Source of the DNA: Tubiluchus corallicola | Lineage: Eukaryota; Priapulida; Priapulimorpha; Priapulimorphida; Tubiluchidae | Length of the DNA: 44,803 bases | Assembly: GCA_030141605.1 (NCBI GenBank) | Contig: JAQGDQ010001246.1 | Span: 1 to 44,803, forward strand | Direction of reading: 5' to 3' | In this document: positions 1-9,996 of the stretch, piece after piece | Layout of the letters: every line of letters begins with the position of its first letter | Numbering within the stretch: the stretch's first letter is position 1 | The notes under the pieces: model-generated | Databases searched by the model: none | What the model was told of the DNA's origin: nothing | Seen by the model: only the letters and a program-made list of their open reading frames with translations | Program-made: the position numbers and the translations under genes

Positions 1-802
1 ACAGGTGTTAATTATGAATTGCCTTAAGTATTGTATCTTGTTGAAAGTTACCAACAGGTGTTAATTATGAATTGCCTTAAGTATTGTATCTTGTTGAAAG
101 TTACCAACAGGTGTTAATTATGAATTGCCTTTAGTTTTGTATCTTGTTGAAAGTTACCAACAGGTGTTAATTATGAATTGCCTTAAGTATTGTATCTTGT
201 TGAAAGTTACCAAAAGGTGTTAATTATGAATTGCCTTTCGTATTGTATCTTGTTGAAAGTTAACAACACATGTTAATTATGAATTGCCTTAAGTATTGTA
301 TCTTGTTGAAAGTTAACAACAGGTGTTAATTATGAATTGCCTTAAGTATTGTATCTTGTTGAAAGTTAACAACAGGTGTTAATTATGAATTGCCTTTCGT
401 ATTGTATCTTGTTGAAAGTTACCAACAGGTGTTAATTATGAATTGCCTTAAGTTTTGTATCTTGTTGAAAGTTACCAAAAGGTGTTAATTATGAATTGCC
501 TTTCGTATTGTATCTTGTTGAAAGTTAACAACACATTTTAATTATGAATTGCCTTAAGTATTGTATCTTGTTGAAAGTTAACAACAGGTGTTAATTATGA
601 ATTGCCTTAAGTATTGTATCTTGTTGAAAGTTACCAACAGGTGTTAATTATGAATTGCCTTAAGTATTGTATCTTGTTGAAAGTTACCAAAAGGTGTTAA
701 TTATGAATTGCCTTTCGTATTGTATCTTATTGAAAGTTAACAACACATTTTAATTATGAATTGCCTTAAGTATTGTATCTTGTTGAAAGTTAACAACAGG
801 TG
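1..802. repeat. 53-bp minisatellite, about 15 units
   Basis: Head-to-tail repeats with a period of 53 bases, running from the window edge to about 802, where the last unit breaks off after acaggtg. Units differ at a few sites, such as ttaagtattg versus tttcgtattg and gttaccaac versus gttaacaac. Some variants recur together (gaaagttaccaaaaggtg is always followed by a tttcg unit), which suggests that blocks of several units were duplicated. The array starts before the window, so its full size is unknown. It lies upstream of the first visible importin-alpha exon, probably in an intron. Confidence 0.95.
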
Positions 803-1437
803 CAAAAATATTCAGTTCTTGTAAAAAATAAGTTTATTCGCTATTATTTCTTTATGTAATAGCCAATATAGTTCTAATTTAAAATGCTATTTTGTAAAGC
901 AAGACTTTTTACTAGTGTAAACTTTTACTAGCTATACTAGTACTAGTGTAAACTTGGTCTACTAACTGGTTCTACTGCAGCTCTCCATTAGAATCATGTA
1001 AAAACTTCAGACCTTCTTAATGATTTTTTATTCTTGTTTTATAAATGATTCTCAGTATTGAAAACAAGAACTGTATTTCTTATTTAGGCTAAAAAGTGGT
1101 TGTGAGGCTGTAGAACATTGAATAATATACTGGGCAGCAGGTTTCAGTAGCATGAATTGCATTTATTCTACAAAACTATTTATTGTGTGGGTGGCAGTGG
1201 TAATGTTTTTGCTTTTTCGTAACTGATCTGCTCCGTAGAGAAATTTACTGAAGTGGCAGTGTTGGATTAACTCCTGCCGAGGGACCAACTTTTCACGATC
1301 AAAATCCGACAAACCCGCCCTAAATTTCTTATACCAGTTACTTACGTGTGAACCTTTCCATCTTTACCTTTCTTTCTGTCAAACAGTAGACATTTTTTCA
1401 TGTTATAGCTAATCAGCATTGTAATGTTTTGTTTTAG
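803..1437 (+). other. Intron sequence, nothing recognised
   Basis: AT-rich sequence between the minisatellite and the first visible importin-alpha exon. I see no open exon and no transposon ends. The last bases (gttttgttttag) form the polypyrimidine tract and AG acceptor of the next exon. Confidence 0.6.
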
Positions 1438-1516
1438 GCATAATCAACAGTGTGTTGTGTCAGCTGCATTACGTGCCGTGGGAAATATCGTTACAGGTGA
1501 CGATGTACAAACACAG
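1438..1516 (+). CDS. KPNA: Importin alpha (karyopherin alpha), internal exon (first in window)
   Basis: Importin alpha binds classical nuclear localisation signals and importin beta to carry cargo through nuclear pores. This exon starts after ttttag with one base that completes a codon from an exon outside the window. It then reads 26 codons, including [17 protein letters not shown], a signature stretch of the central armadillo (ARM) repeats, and ends at a cag|gtaaat donor in phase 0. With the four later exons it joins in a single frame and gives about 233 residues, roughly the C-terminal 40-45% of a protein that is usually near 530 residues. The upstream exons (importin-beta-binding domain and first ARM repeats) lie beyond the left edge. 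Confidence 0.93.
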
Positions 1517-2082
1517 GTAAATAAAGTCAGTTAAATGTAACTAATTCGTCTAAGCACCTGACACTTCATGATATCATACAATGTACCAAACTGTGTAAAA
1601 CATGTAGATTTCTCATTTAATAAGTTAAATCTATTGAACATTTTTTTTATTCACTCATCCATTCTTTTTTTATCGGGTTCACATGACAGCGGGCTTATAC
1701 AAGCCTTTGCTTCTCTAGCCCACTGCATTACAATTATTCTTTTATGATAACGATAGTGTATGAAACATAAGAATTTGATACAGTAGATGTAATAATTTTG
1801 ATGTCACTGTGTGCTTAATGTCATTATATTGTACTGAATGTGATAATAATAAATAAAAAAAATAAATGAAAAAAATGTAACATTTTGATAAATCAATCAG
1901 ACTGCTTTTACTGTAATTTAGAACAACCATAAAAATTTCCAACAATCAAAAATGTTAAGTTTATTAAATAGTCTCATTTTTTAATTTTAGTGATTTCCTA
2001 TTTAGTAATGTAGAGTTATGATTATTACCCAAAATTAAATTATGCAAACGTGAAGTGGCTGCCCATTTTTAAGTCTGTACAT

Positions 2083-2618
2083 CAGGGGTGTGCAAATTAT
2101 CTGACTAGCCGGGCCACATTAAACTTTCCCACAATTCCTGCAGGCCACATGCAGTTTGGTCGAGGAGCCAAGTACAGAAAGGCCTAATAACGATTTTTTT
2201 GCATCCGACCTGCGTACATCAGTACTACTACACTCAAGAAACTATTTTAGAAGTTATTAAAATTTATATTACAAACCATATATTTCTACTTTCAGGACAG
2301 ATAGTGGTAATTTCATTACAATGCATATTAGTAATGTGTATCACACAGTCTGTGTAGTACAGTGACATTAAGGTACAACTGCCTTGTAAGGGTTAGTGGC
2401 ATCCGATCTAGTAGAAAAAACTACCCCCACTATCTTTGTGATCGTGGCACGGACTTCAGCTGGATACACTCAATTAATCCAGCTGGCTGCCCTTTCATTA
2501 GGTTGACAAATCTCTTCGCGGGCCACACTTTCATTAGGTTGACAAATCTCTTCCCGGGCCGCACAAATTCTCTCGGCGGGCCACAAGTGGCCCGCGGGCT
2601 GCAATTTGCACACCCCTG
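2083..2618. mobile_element. Non-autonomous hAT-type element (copy 1), 536 bp
   Basis: The ends are inverted repeats beginning caggggtgtgcaaatt. They are flanked by 8-bp direct repeats, ctgtacat (2075-2082) and ctgtacag (2619-2626), matching at 7 of 8 sites. An 8-bp target duplication and CAGGGGTG-type ends are typical of hAT transposons. There is no transposase ORF, so this is a MITE-like passenger. The right half has two near-identical blocks built on attaggttgacaaatctctt, which account for its greater length than the copy at 8989-9422. It lies in an importin-alpha intron. Short ORFs across it are by-products. Confidence 0.88.
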
Positions 2619-2719
2619 CTGTACAGTATAAAGACTTGGAACATAAGACTCGATAACTAAACATGTGAATTACTTCTATCATCTTCAACTGATTAACCAT
2701 GTTAAATTGTTTCTGTTAG

Positions 2720-2845
2720 GTTATACTAAACTGTGGAGCTTTGCCTTGTCTACTTCACCTTCTTAATTCTCAGAAGGAATCCATTAGAAAAGAAGCGTGT
2801 TGGACAATATCGAATATAACGGCAGGAAATCGTGCACAGATACAA
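2720..2845 (+). CDS. KPNA: Importin alpha, exon with ARM repeat (second in window)
   Basis: 42 codons between a tctgttag acceptor and a caa|gtatgt donor, phase 0 at both ends. The translation runs from [15 protein letters not shown] through [14 protein letters not shown] to RAQIQ. The tryptophan and asparagine of the WTISN stretch belong to the conserved array (W...N) that grips nuclear localisation signals on the inner surface of importin-alpha ARM repeats. It joins the previous exon without frame change (TQ-VILN), exactly as in animal KPNA proteins. Confidence 0.95.
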
Positions 2846-2947
2846 GTATGTTCAGTTCATATTGACCTAGTCTCGAGTTCGAATCTAAGCTGTGAATAAA
2901 TTTTCTGCTTGCTTTTTCCCAGTTTAGAATTTTTTCACAAAGTCTAC

Positions 2948-3170
2948 ATTCAGTCTTTGTATTCAACATTCAATCTTTGTATTCAACATTCAATCTTTGT
3001 ATTCAACATTCAATCTTTGTATTCAACATTCAATTGTTGTATTCAACATTCAATCTTTGTATTCAACATTCAATCTTTGTATTCAACATTCAGTCTTTGT
3101 ATTCAACATTCAATCGTTGTATTCAACATTCAGTCTTTGTATTCAACATTCAATCTTTGTGTTCAACATT
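2948..3170. repeat. 20-bp minisatellite, about 11 units
   Basis: Tandem copies of caatctttgtattcaacatt with few changes (cagt/caat, cgttg/cttt). Because three units equal 60 bases and the unit lacks stops, it gives long open frames in several registers. These are not evidence of a gene. The array sits in an importin-alpha intron and almost touches the fold-back element that follows. Confidence 0.92.
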
Positions 3171-3250
3171 TAAGCTGCAATCTAAACGAGTTTCTGAAAT
3201 CGTTACAAAGTCGTTTTTGAAAGCATGTTTCTATTTTGCTAATACTAATA

Positions 3251-3800
3251 AGTTTTTCAAAACATCGAGCAATGAAAAGTATCAGCAAATCTACATAAAA
3301 AAAATGTTTCAACTTTTCATTCTCCCGCCTCATAAGCAAAACGGCAGAGAAGCATGATTTACGCCTTGTGAACAAATATTCTGTTCTAACTTACAGTTTG
3401 AATACTTTCATCAATAGTGTCGAGTCACGGCCTTGGCTTAGCGTAATATTGCCGAACTGGCCACGTCAAGCGCGAATTATCAAGCGTTGCTAGATCGGGT
3501 TGAGCCGCTCAAAGAACTTTCTATGTTAGAGCCACGTCGAGTCAGACGGTTTATTTACTATCATTACTCACGAGTCGAGCAGAATTACTGGAAAACCCAC
3601 GAATTTGTATAAAGTTTTAGATTGTAGTTTTTGGAAACGTGTAACACCTGCGTTCCGTATAATTTAGAACAGAATATTTGTTCACAATGCGTAAATCACG
3701 CTTTTCTGCCGTTTTGCTTATGAGGCGGAAGAATGAAAAGTTGAAAAATTTTTTTATGTAGATTTGCTGATACTTTCACTGCTGGATGTTTTGAAAAACT
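3251..3800. mobile_element. Fold-back-like element with about 140-bp inverted repeats
   Basis: The segment around 3251-3391 (aagtttttcaaaac inward to the ttctgttcta end) reappears as its reverse complement at about 3661-3800, with scattered mismatches. About 270 bp of unrelated, more GC-rich sequence lies between the arms. Long inverted arms around an unrelated core are typical of fold-back elements or long-TIR MITEs. I could not define a clean target-site duplication, so the outer limits are approximate. It is in the same importin-alpha intron as the 20-bp array. Confidence 0.7.
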
Positions 3801-4144
3801 TCACTTTCAAGTTCACGCTTTGCAGTGCATCTGGGAAAGATAATAGCAAAAACAATTGAATTATTTTACTTTCATGAATTCATTGAACTTTATTGGTACT
3901 ATATTTGCTAATGACAACTAACATCGTCGAGCCGAATTGGCAAACTAAACAGCTTGCAGCATCACTTTACATTATCTTCATTATACAATTAAAATTGTCT
4001 CATTAATGTGGTGTGAAAATTCATTTTATAAATTTATCATTGACTATTAATACTTTTATCCTAAATTTTTTATATGATATTTTTAAAATAGTTTGTTATT
4101 GTAGTTTTTTTATTCTGTTTGCACATTTGAAAAAATACCTTTAC

Positions 4145-4265
4145 TTATTGGTTATTCCCTCACTCCTTCACTCACTCACTCACTACCTCCCTCCCTCGCT
4201 CCCTCTCTCCTTCCCTTACTCGCTCATTCCCTCCCTCCCTCTCTCCCTCCCTCACTAACTCACTG
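4145..4265. repeat. Degenerate pyrimidine repeat (CTCA/CTCC)n
   Basis: Low-complexity run mixing cactcactc, cctccctc and ctctcc steps on the plus strand. It opens a short reading frame rich in S, L and P that has no meaning beyond the repeat. Intronic. Confidence 0.85.
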
Positions 4266-4616
4266 ACTTACAATAGTAAAACATTATACTTACACATTAA
4301 ACTATTTCAGTTATTCACAGGTTTGCAGTAAGAGTAATCACCATCCATTTGTAATGCATAAAGTAACTAATTTTTTTGTAAAATGTTTTTTCTTTGTGTA
4401 ATTAGAATAAGAGAGTCATATGAGTCTGTCTCAAACACAATTGAAAATTTTTCAGTTTTTATTAATAATAACTTGTTTGTTATTATTGTCACTCAACCAA
4501 AAAAAGTAGTAGTCTGAAAAAATTAAACATTTACAATTTATTTTTGGTTAGAATTCTACCATTACGCTGTTTTGCATTACAGCTAATTACCAATCTTAAC
4601 TTTTTCTACATCTTAG

Positions 4617-4744
4617 GCAGTGATAGATGGAAACATTTTTCCTGTTTTGATTGACATTCTTGGCAAGGCTGAATTTAAGACGAGGAAAGAAGCAGCTTGG
4701 GCGATAACCAATGCCACGTCTGGTGGTACACCTGAACAAATCAG
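4617..4744 (+). CDS. KPNA: Importin alpha, exon with ARM repeat (third in window)
   Basis: 128 bases from a tcttag acceptor to an atcag|gtaatt donor, starting in phase 0 and ending with two bases of an Arg codon. The translation contains [20 protein letters not shown] and then [11 protein letters not shown], another W...N ligand-binding ARM repeat. Two introns flank it (about 1.8 kb and 1.1 kb), and the downstream one carries the 39-bp array. Confidence 0.95.
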
Positions 4745-4911
4745 GTAATTATTGTTTGGTCATTTCATTATGAATACTGAAGCTTTGCATTGCAGTTGGC
4801 ATGTTGTTGATGACCAGTTTGACTTCTTTAAGATGTGACTGCTTCTTTATGGAATGCTTTGACTGTTCTGGTCATAACTGAACTTTGACTTAACGAATTG
4901 TCAGAAATAAT

Positions 4912-5373
4912 CAATAAGACATGCTAAACCAGCATGATACGATGGCATATCAGTAAGACATGCTAAGCCAGCATGATACGATGGCATATCAGCAAGACAT
5001 GCTAAACCAGCATGATACGATGGCATATCAGTAAGACATGCTAAACCAGCATGATACGATGGCATATCAGTAAGACATGCTAAGCCAGCATGATACGATG
5101 GCATATCAGCAAGACATGCTAAACCAGCATGATACGATGGCATATCAGTAAGACATGCTAAACCAGCATGATACGATGGCATATCAGCAAGACATGCTAA
5201 GCCAGCATGATACGATGGCATATCAGCAAGACATGCTAAGCCAGCATGATACGATGGCATATCAGTAAGACATGCTAAGCCAGCATGATACGATGGCATA
5301 TCAGCAAGACATGCTAAGCCAGCATGATACGATGGCATATCAGTAAGACATGCTAAACCAGCATGATATGATG
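4912..5373. repeat. 39-bp minisatellite, about 11.7 units
   Basis: Tandem unit aagacatgctaaaccagcat followed by gatacgatggcatatcagt, with two binary variants per unit (taaacc/taagcc and cagt/cagc). Because 39 is a multiple of three and no stop falls in one minus-strand register, it produces a 145-codon minus-strand frame of a 13-residue repeat (MPSYHAGLACLAD/TD). The frame starts inside the array, has no non-repeat coding sequence and lies in an importin-alpha intron, so I treat it as an artefact of period. Confidence 0.93.
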
Positions 5374-5889
5374 GTGACTCTGTTTTTCACACACGTTTAC
5401 TATAATGTTTTTTATATTAAAGTTGGAGTTCATTTCAATGTTGAAAATACATTTTTAGTTAAATAAGCTTCGGATAGTTCTGAATTTGGATCTAACTTCA
5501 AAAACATTATGATTATGATGCTCTATTCTGATTGTGGCCACACAGAGATTTAGTATAAATTCTAAGTGAAACTTGCAATCTGTGTGAATGCAGAAAATAC
5601 ATCTTTGTTTTAGTCTCCATGGTCAATTATAGCCCTCTACTGAGCGGTGGGTAATTATCAGCAATTTTTACTGATTCGTTTACTTAACACACTGGCCCAA
5701 CTTTGTTCAATGCAAAAATAATTAATACATGTTACTCGTTTAATGTAATGATTTAATTTCACCTAACAATAAAGTTAATTAAATTGTTTGTTTGTCCCTT
5801 ATTGTTTTTCTAACTTTTCAAAACAACTCCACTGTTGGAACAGTATATGAACTATTATAAATTCACTGACGTCTGATTTTGTTATACAG

Positions 5890-6065
5890 ATATTTGGTGG
5901 AACAAGGTTGCATTCATCCCCTGTGTGATCTTCTTACGGTCGTAGATGCAAAGATTGTGCATGTTGCCCTCAATGGTTTAGAGAATATATTGAGGCTGGG
6001 CGAAATGGACGCCAAGTCGTTAGGAGGAGCAAATCCTTATGCCGTGTTAATTGAAGAATGTTATG
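5890..6065 (+). CDS. KPNA: Importin alpha, exon covering late ARM repeats (fourth in window)
   Basis: 176 bases between gttatacag and a tatg|gtaagt donor, starting with the last base of an Arg codon and ending with the first base of a Gly codon. It encodes the late ARM repeats, including [20 protein letters not shown] and [13 protein letters not shown], followed by a linker with [15 protein letters not shown]. The WxxxN motif is replaced by the usual late-repeat ALNGLENIL, as in KPNA1/5/6. Confidence 0.95.
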
Positions 6066-6259
6066 GTAAGTGATAAAGTCTGTACTCTGCTTTAACCCTG
6101 TACTCTGATTTGCATCTCTTTTGCTTTGGTATGGAAATGTTGTTAGTATTACTCTTACCATGTTTAAATATGACTTTTAGAGCACATTTGCATGTAAAAA
6201 TACTACAAGCCATTTTTGGCACAACTTCTGGCCAAAATGTCTGTTTTTGACAGGCCATT

Positions 6260-6700
6260 TTTTTCTAATTATTATTATTATTATTATGAGTTTATTTCGT
6301 ATAAAAATATACAGTTTACAAAGATAAAGATGTTAGTAAAACAGGTAATGCGATATTAGTAAAGTAACATATCTACAGACATTCAACTTTATAATAACCA
6401 CACATTGTAGTTCCCTTGTAATTATATTACATTATACAGTGTTGTAAGGAGCTATAATAGATATCTTAAAACATAATCTTTAAATGAGTACTTAACCTTT
6501 AATTTTACATTTGTAACGGGTATAATTGGTAAAGAAAGTAATGTACTAACTAACTTTTTTCAGTTGCTGTATATAATGGTGATGAAATATAACACAAAAT
6601 AGTACATTAAGCGCACTAGTTTCTCTAGTTAAATGTATTCATATTTACATTACATTTTGACTTGGAGAAAATCATACTATGTGCTGTTAGTTGTTTTTAC
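6260..6700. other. Intron with an (ATT)n run, possible retrotransposon tail
   Basis: A short (att)n tract at about 6270-6290 is followed by gagtttatttcgtataaaaa and AT-rich sequence. A simple repeat joined to such sequence resembles the reverse complement of a non-LTR retrotransposon 3' end. There is no coding remnant and no clear target duplication, so it is only a possibility. The remainder of this intron, to 7547, shows nothing else I can name. Confidence 0.25.
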
Positions 6701-7547
6701 ATTAGTAGGACAACCATGTTGCTATGTCAGACAATTGGCTTTTTTTGCTTAAGTTGAAATTACATTGATTTGCCATTGCAATACGATAGTCACATTCGTC
6801 TTTCAATGAGTACACTAGTTAGGATTTCTCTACAAGCAGACAGCGTTATTCATACTGTGAGCAATTTCAGCCAAAAATGCAAATATCTGTACTTCGTGAT
6901 ATTCCTTTCTCACTAAATTAATAGCATTTTTTTAGAACTTTAAAAGCTTGAAGGTTTGTACTTTGCAGGGATGAGAATTTTCCGCGGATACACGGAAGTC
7001 CGAGTTTTTGGAAGATCAGTAGTGCCATTTTTGTAAATCGCGTAAATTCGTTGAGAAAGTTTTTACGGACCTAGTACATTATTTCACAAGCTGACCGCTA
7101 GTTGGCAGGTCGTCACTTTGTTTACATCACGTACATCAGTGTAACCACGTGTATATATCTATGTATAAAAATATAGGATCAATTGTGCAGAGTTATTTGA
7201 GTCAATTGCAGACAGTTTTTATATACTTTTGCATAGGAGCGGCCAGTACTTAGGCGTTTTTGAGACAATTAGGTATCATGTATCCTTGATAGTTGGGTAT
7301 TTTAAATTATGCATGAAACAAAGTAACTGATATTTTAAGTCCACTTAGAGTTTCAGAATTTTTTACAATTTGTCATTCTCATCCCTGACTTTACACAAAT
7401 AATTCCTAAGTTGACTTACTGTGCTAAAAACTTTGATCACCGCTGTAATAACAACAATAAAAATCTCAAAATTCTAAAATATAACCTAGAACTTCATCTA
7501 ATTTTATTTTATTTTAATTGGTTTTTTTCCTTTGTTTCCTGTAACAG

Positions 7548-7741
7548 GTCTGGACAAAATCGAGTTTCTCCAAAGCCATGAAAACTTGGATATCTACCAA
7601 AAAGCTTTTGACATCATCGAACATTACTTTGGATCTGAGGAGGAAGACGCTAGACTTGCCCCGTCGGTCGACGAAGCTGCGCGACAGTTTGAATTTGGTC
7701 CAGGAGATGGCGATGTACCTCAAGATGGCTTTCAGTTCTAA
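7548..7741 (+). CDS. KPNA: Importin alpha, terminal exon with stop
   Basis: This exon begins after gtaacag, completes the Gly codon and encodes [20 protein letters not shown] and then FDIIEHYFG, which is the tenth ARM repeat and the CAS-binding end of importin alpha. An acidic tail ([13 protein letters not shown]) follows, and the protein ends in PQDGFQF with TAA at 7739-7741. The [13 protein letters not shown] and GFQF/L ending mark the KPNA1/5/6 branch rather than KPNA2 or KPNA3/4. I noticed no AATAAA close behind the stop; an ATTAAA lies at 8559-8564. A pogo-like MITE begins 104 bases after the stop, so the 3' UTR may include it. Confidence 0.95.
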
Positions 7742-7844
7742 ATCGGACATTGTGCCAGTACTACTAGGTATGCATTTCATGGAGTTTTTTAAACTATGTC
7801 AGCATAGAGCTTATCCAACTTCAGCAAAAAAACAGAACTATATA

Positions 7845-8152
7845 CAGTCAACCCTCGTTAAACCGGACTAATTGGGGGGATGGGTGGTCCGGTTTAGCCG
7901 ATTGTCCGATTTATCCGATGTGCCTATATATGGTCTATATTATACAGGAATAATCACCTTAATAAGGCCTATATACATTGCACTATATACTATACTGTAT
8001 ATTGCTTTAAAATAGTTAACCTGTGAGGATAAAGAAATTATTGTACAGTTGGTAGGCCGTGTTGTGTTTAGCGCTCCGGCTCGAGCGGAAATCGGTCAGT
8101 TTCCTTTACCACGGATGACGTCCGTCTTGTCCGGTTTAACGAGGGTCGACTG
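7845..8152. mobile_element. Pogo/Tigger-like MITE, 308 bp
   Basis: The ends are inverted repeats of about 24 bp, starting cagtcaaccctcgttaaacc on the left. The right end read in reverse is cagtcgaccctcgttaaacc, so only one base differs. Each end is flanked by TA (7843-7844 and 8153-8154), the target duplication of Tc1/mariner-superfamily elements. The CAGT...CCTCGTTAAACCGGA end is characteristic of the pogo/Tigger group. It has no ORF and would be moved by a transposase in trans. It probably lies in the importin-alpha 3' UTR or just beyond. Confidence 0.88.
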
Positions 8153-8154
8153 TA

Positions 8155-8988
8155 ATTTACAATCAGTAACGCGAAGCTTTTATTATTATTATTGTATTTA
8201 ACAGTTACACCATTGTAAACAAGTTTGTTATCTGCAGATGAATTATGCAGTTCACACTTTCATGCTACCTGTATAAATACTTAGTACAGTTCATGTATTG
8301 TTGAAAATTCATTACAACTGTTTTGCAAATTTGGCATTTCCTGTAGCCTAAACAGATGGAAACTGCAAGTAAATTTTATGATACTCGGTAGCAACATTCG
8401 AGCAACGCTGGTCGATTTATCACTTAGAAACTTCTGTGTATTTAAACTGATGTATCTATAATATCGAATGCATATTGCTTGTATGTTGTCTTCTCTAGGC
8501 TGTGAACTTCGTAACACATTTTTGGATCTTCTCGTAATGTTCATGTAACCTAATGATAATTAAAATAGTTGAGAAATCAGTTTGTCACTGTATCAAACAT
8601 TATATGAGCTTCTGTTATGCCTAGAACTGTTCTGTATGTTACAGTCCTCGTGGGAAAAAGATTGTAAGCTTTTACTTGTAGCCGCAAAAATGGCAAATGT
8701 GTGAAAGCCACAAATCTTAGTGAAATTGTTAAAAAATCTTTGGTAAAGAAAAATGAGCAATGTTATTTTAACTCTTATTAATAGTTGGCTTAGCAAGGCG
8801 TATCGTGTTCTTTAAACAGTAAAATCATCATTCATAGTTTTGAGACATTTCAGTTTATGTTGATGGTTGCTCATTTAGTCTTACATTCACACAGAGACAA
8901 AATTAATCTGTTTGCCGGGGCAGTTTGTATCACTAATTTTGTTAGTACAAGTTTGTTAATGTTATTTTACTTCAGTGATATCATAAAG
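8155..8988. other. Intergenic or 3' UTR sequence, nothing recognised
   Basis: AT-rich and without repeat structure. There is no ORF of interest on either strand and no splice-bounded exon I can defend. A candidate ATTAAA polyadenylation hexamer lies at 8559-8564. Confidence 0.5.
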
Positions 8989-9422
8989 CAGGGGTGTGCA
9001 AGTTGCGGCCCGCCGAGAGAATGTGTGCGGCCCACAAAGAGATTTATCAACCTAATGAAAGTGCGGCCCGGGCAAATAATTGAGTTTATCCAGCTGAAGT
9101 CCGTGCCACGATCCCAAAGATAGTGCGGGTAGTTTTTTTCTACTAGATCGGATGCCATGAACCCTTACAAGACGGTTGTAGCTTAATACACTGTACTACA
9201 CAGACTGCGTGATACACATTACTAATATGAATTGTAATGAAATTACCACTATCTGTCCTGAAAGTAGAAATATATGCTTTGTGAGTGTAGTAGTGCAGTA
9301 GTAATGATGTACGCAGGTCGGATGCAAAAAAAAATCGTTATTAGGCCTTTCTGCCTGTGGCCCGCAGGAATTGCAGGAAAGTTTAATGTGGCCCGGCTAG
9401 TCAGATAATTTGCACACCCCTG
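8989..9422. mobile_element. Non-autonomous hAT-type element (copy 2, inverted), 434 bp
   Basis: Same family as 2083-2618 but in the opposite orientation. It starts caggggtgtgcaagttgcgg and ends ataatttgcacacccctg. It is flanked by a perfect 8-bp duplication, tcataaag (8981-8988 and 9423-9430), which fixes both ends and supports the hAT assignment. It lacks the duplicated internal block of copy 1, so this is nearer to the family's basic form. No transposase is encoded. Confidence 0.93.
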
Positions 9423-9454
9423 TCATAAAGTTAGTCTGTTTTTCATATGTTAGC

Positions 9455-9988
9455 TAGGCCTGTAACGATACCGTATACCTGCATCGCGACGTTACCATAT
9501 TCGTATAGCCAAAGTGCAGCCTTATTGTGATAATGATATTTAGTAAATTACTACACGCTTAACTACATGCTGATAAAAACAATTTAAAATGATTCAAACT
9601 GCAGCTGTAGTATTTACTGTAGATACTTCTCAATCACTGCAGTGAACAGAAGTTGACTTGGTTGAAAAGTTAATTACATTGTTTATATATAAACCAGAAC
9701 ATACATAAACAACTTCTAAGCCTAAATTATTGATGAGTTTTATTTTTCTGGTAGCTTACAATGCAAACAACAACCTACACATTACATAAGTTATAAATAA
9801 AAATCCAACAGTTATTTTAGCATTTAGCAATCATAAAATTGTTTAGCATTTTTTTCAATGTCTTCATCTGGTTTTTTCTTTATAAAATGTGCAGGTGTAT
9901 CATGATACGTATCTCATCATGAGGTAGTATCATGATACGTATCTCATCATGTATCATATCGTGACCGAGGTGTATCGTTACAGCCCTA
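9455..9988. mobile_element. Second hAT-like MITE family, 534 bp
   Basis: Inverted ends taggcctgtaacgatac (left) and tagggctgtaacgatac (right, reversed) match at 16 of 17 bases. They are flanked by 8-bp direct repeats atgttagc (9447-9454) and atgttaac (9989-9996). TAGGGCTGTAACGATAC-type ends with 8-bp duplications are usual for hAT MITEs. Near the right end, tatcatgatacgtatctcat occurs twice in direct order, as sub-terminal repeats. It lies only 32 bp from the other hAT element. No ORF. Confidence 0.87.
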
Positions 9989-9996
9989 ATGTTAAC

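Noticed and set aside
2909-3357. Overlapping 103- and 126-codon frames
   Set aside because: Produced by the 20-bp array, which is open in several registers. No splice or family support.
4901-5338. 145-codon minus-strand frame of a 13-residue repeat
   Set aside because: It is only the 39-bp minisatellite read in a stop-free register. It has no non-repeat coding sequence and lies in an importin-alpha intron.
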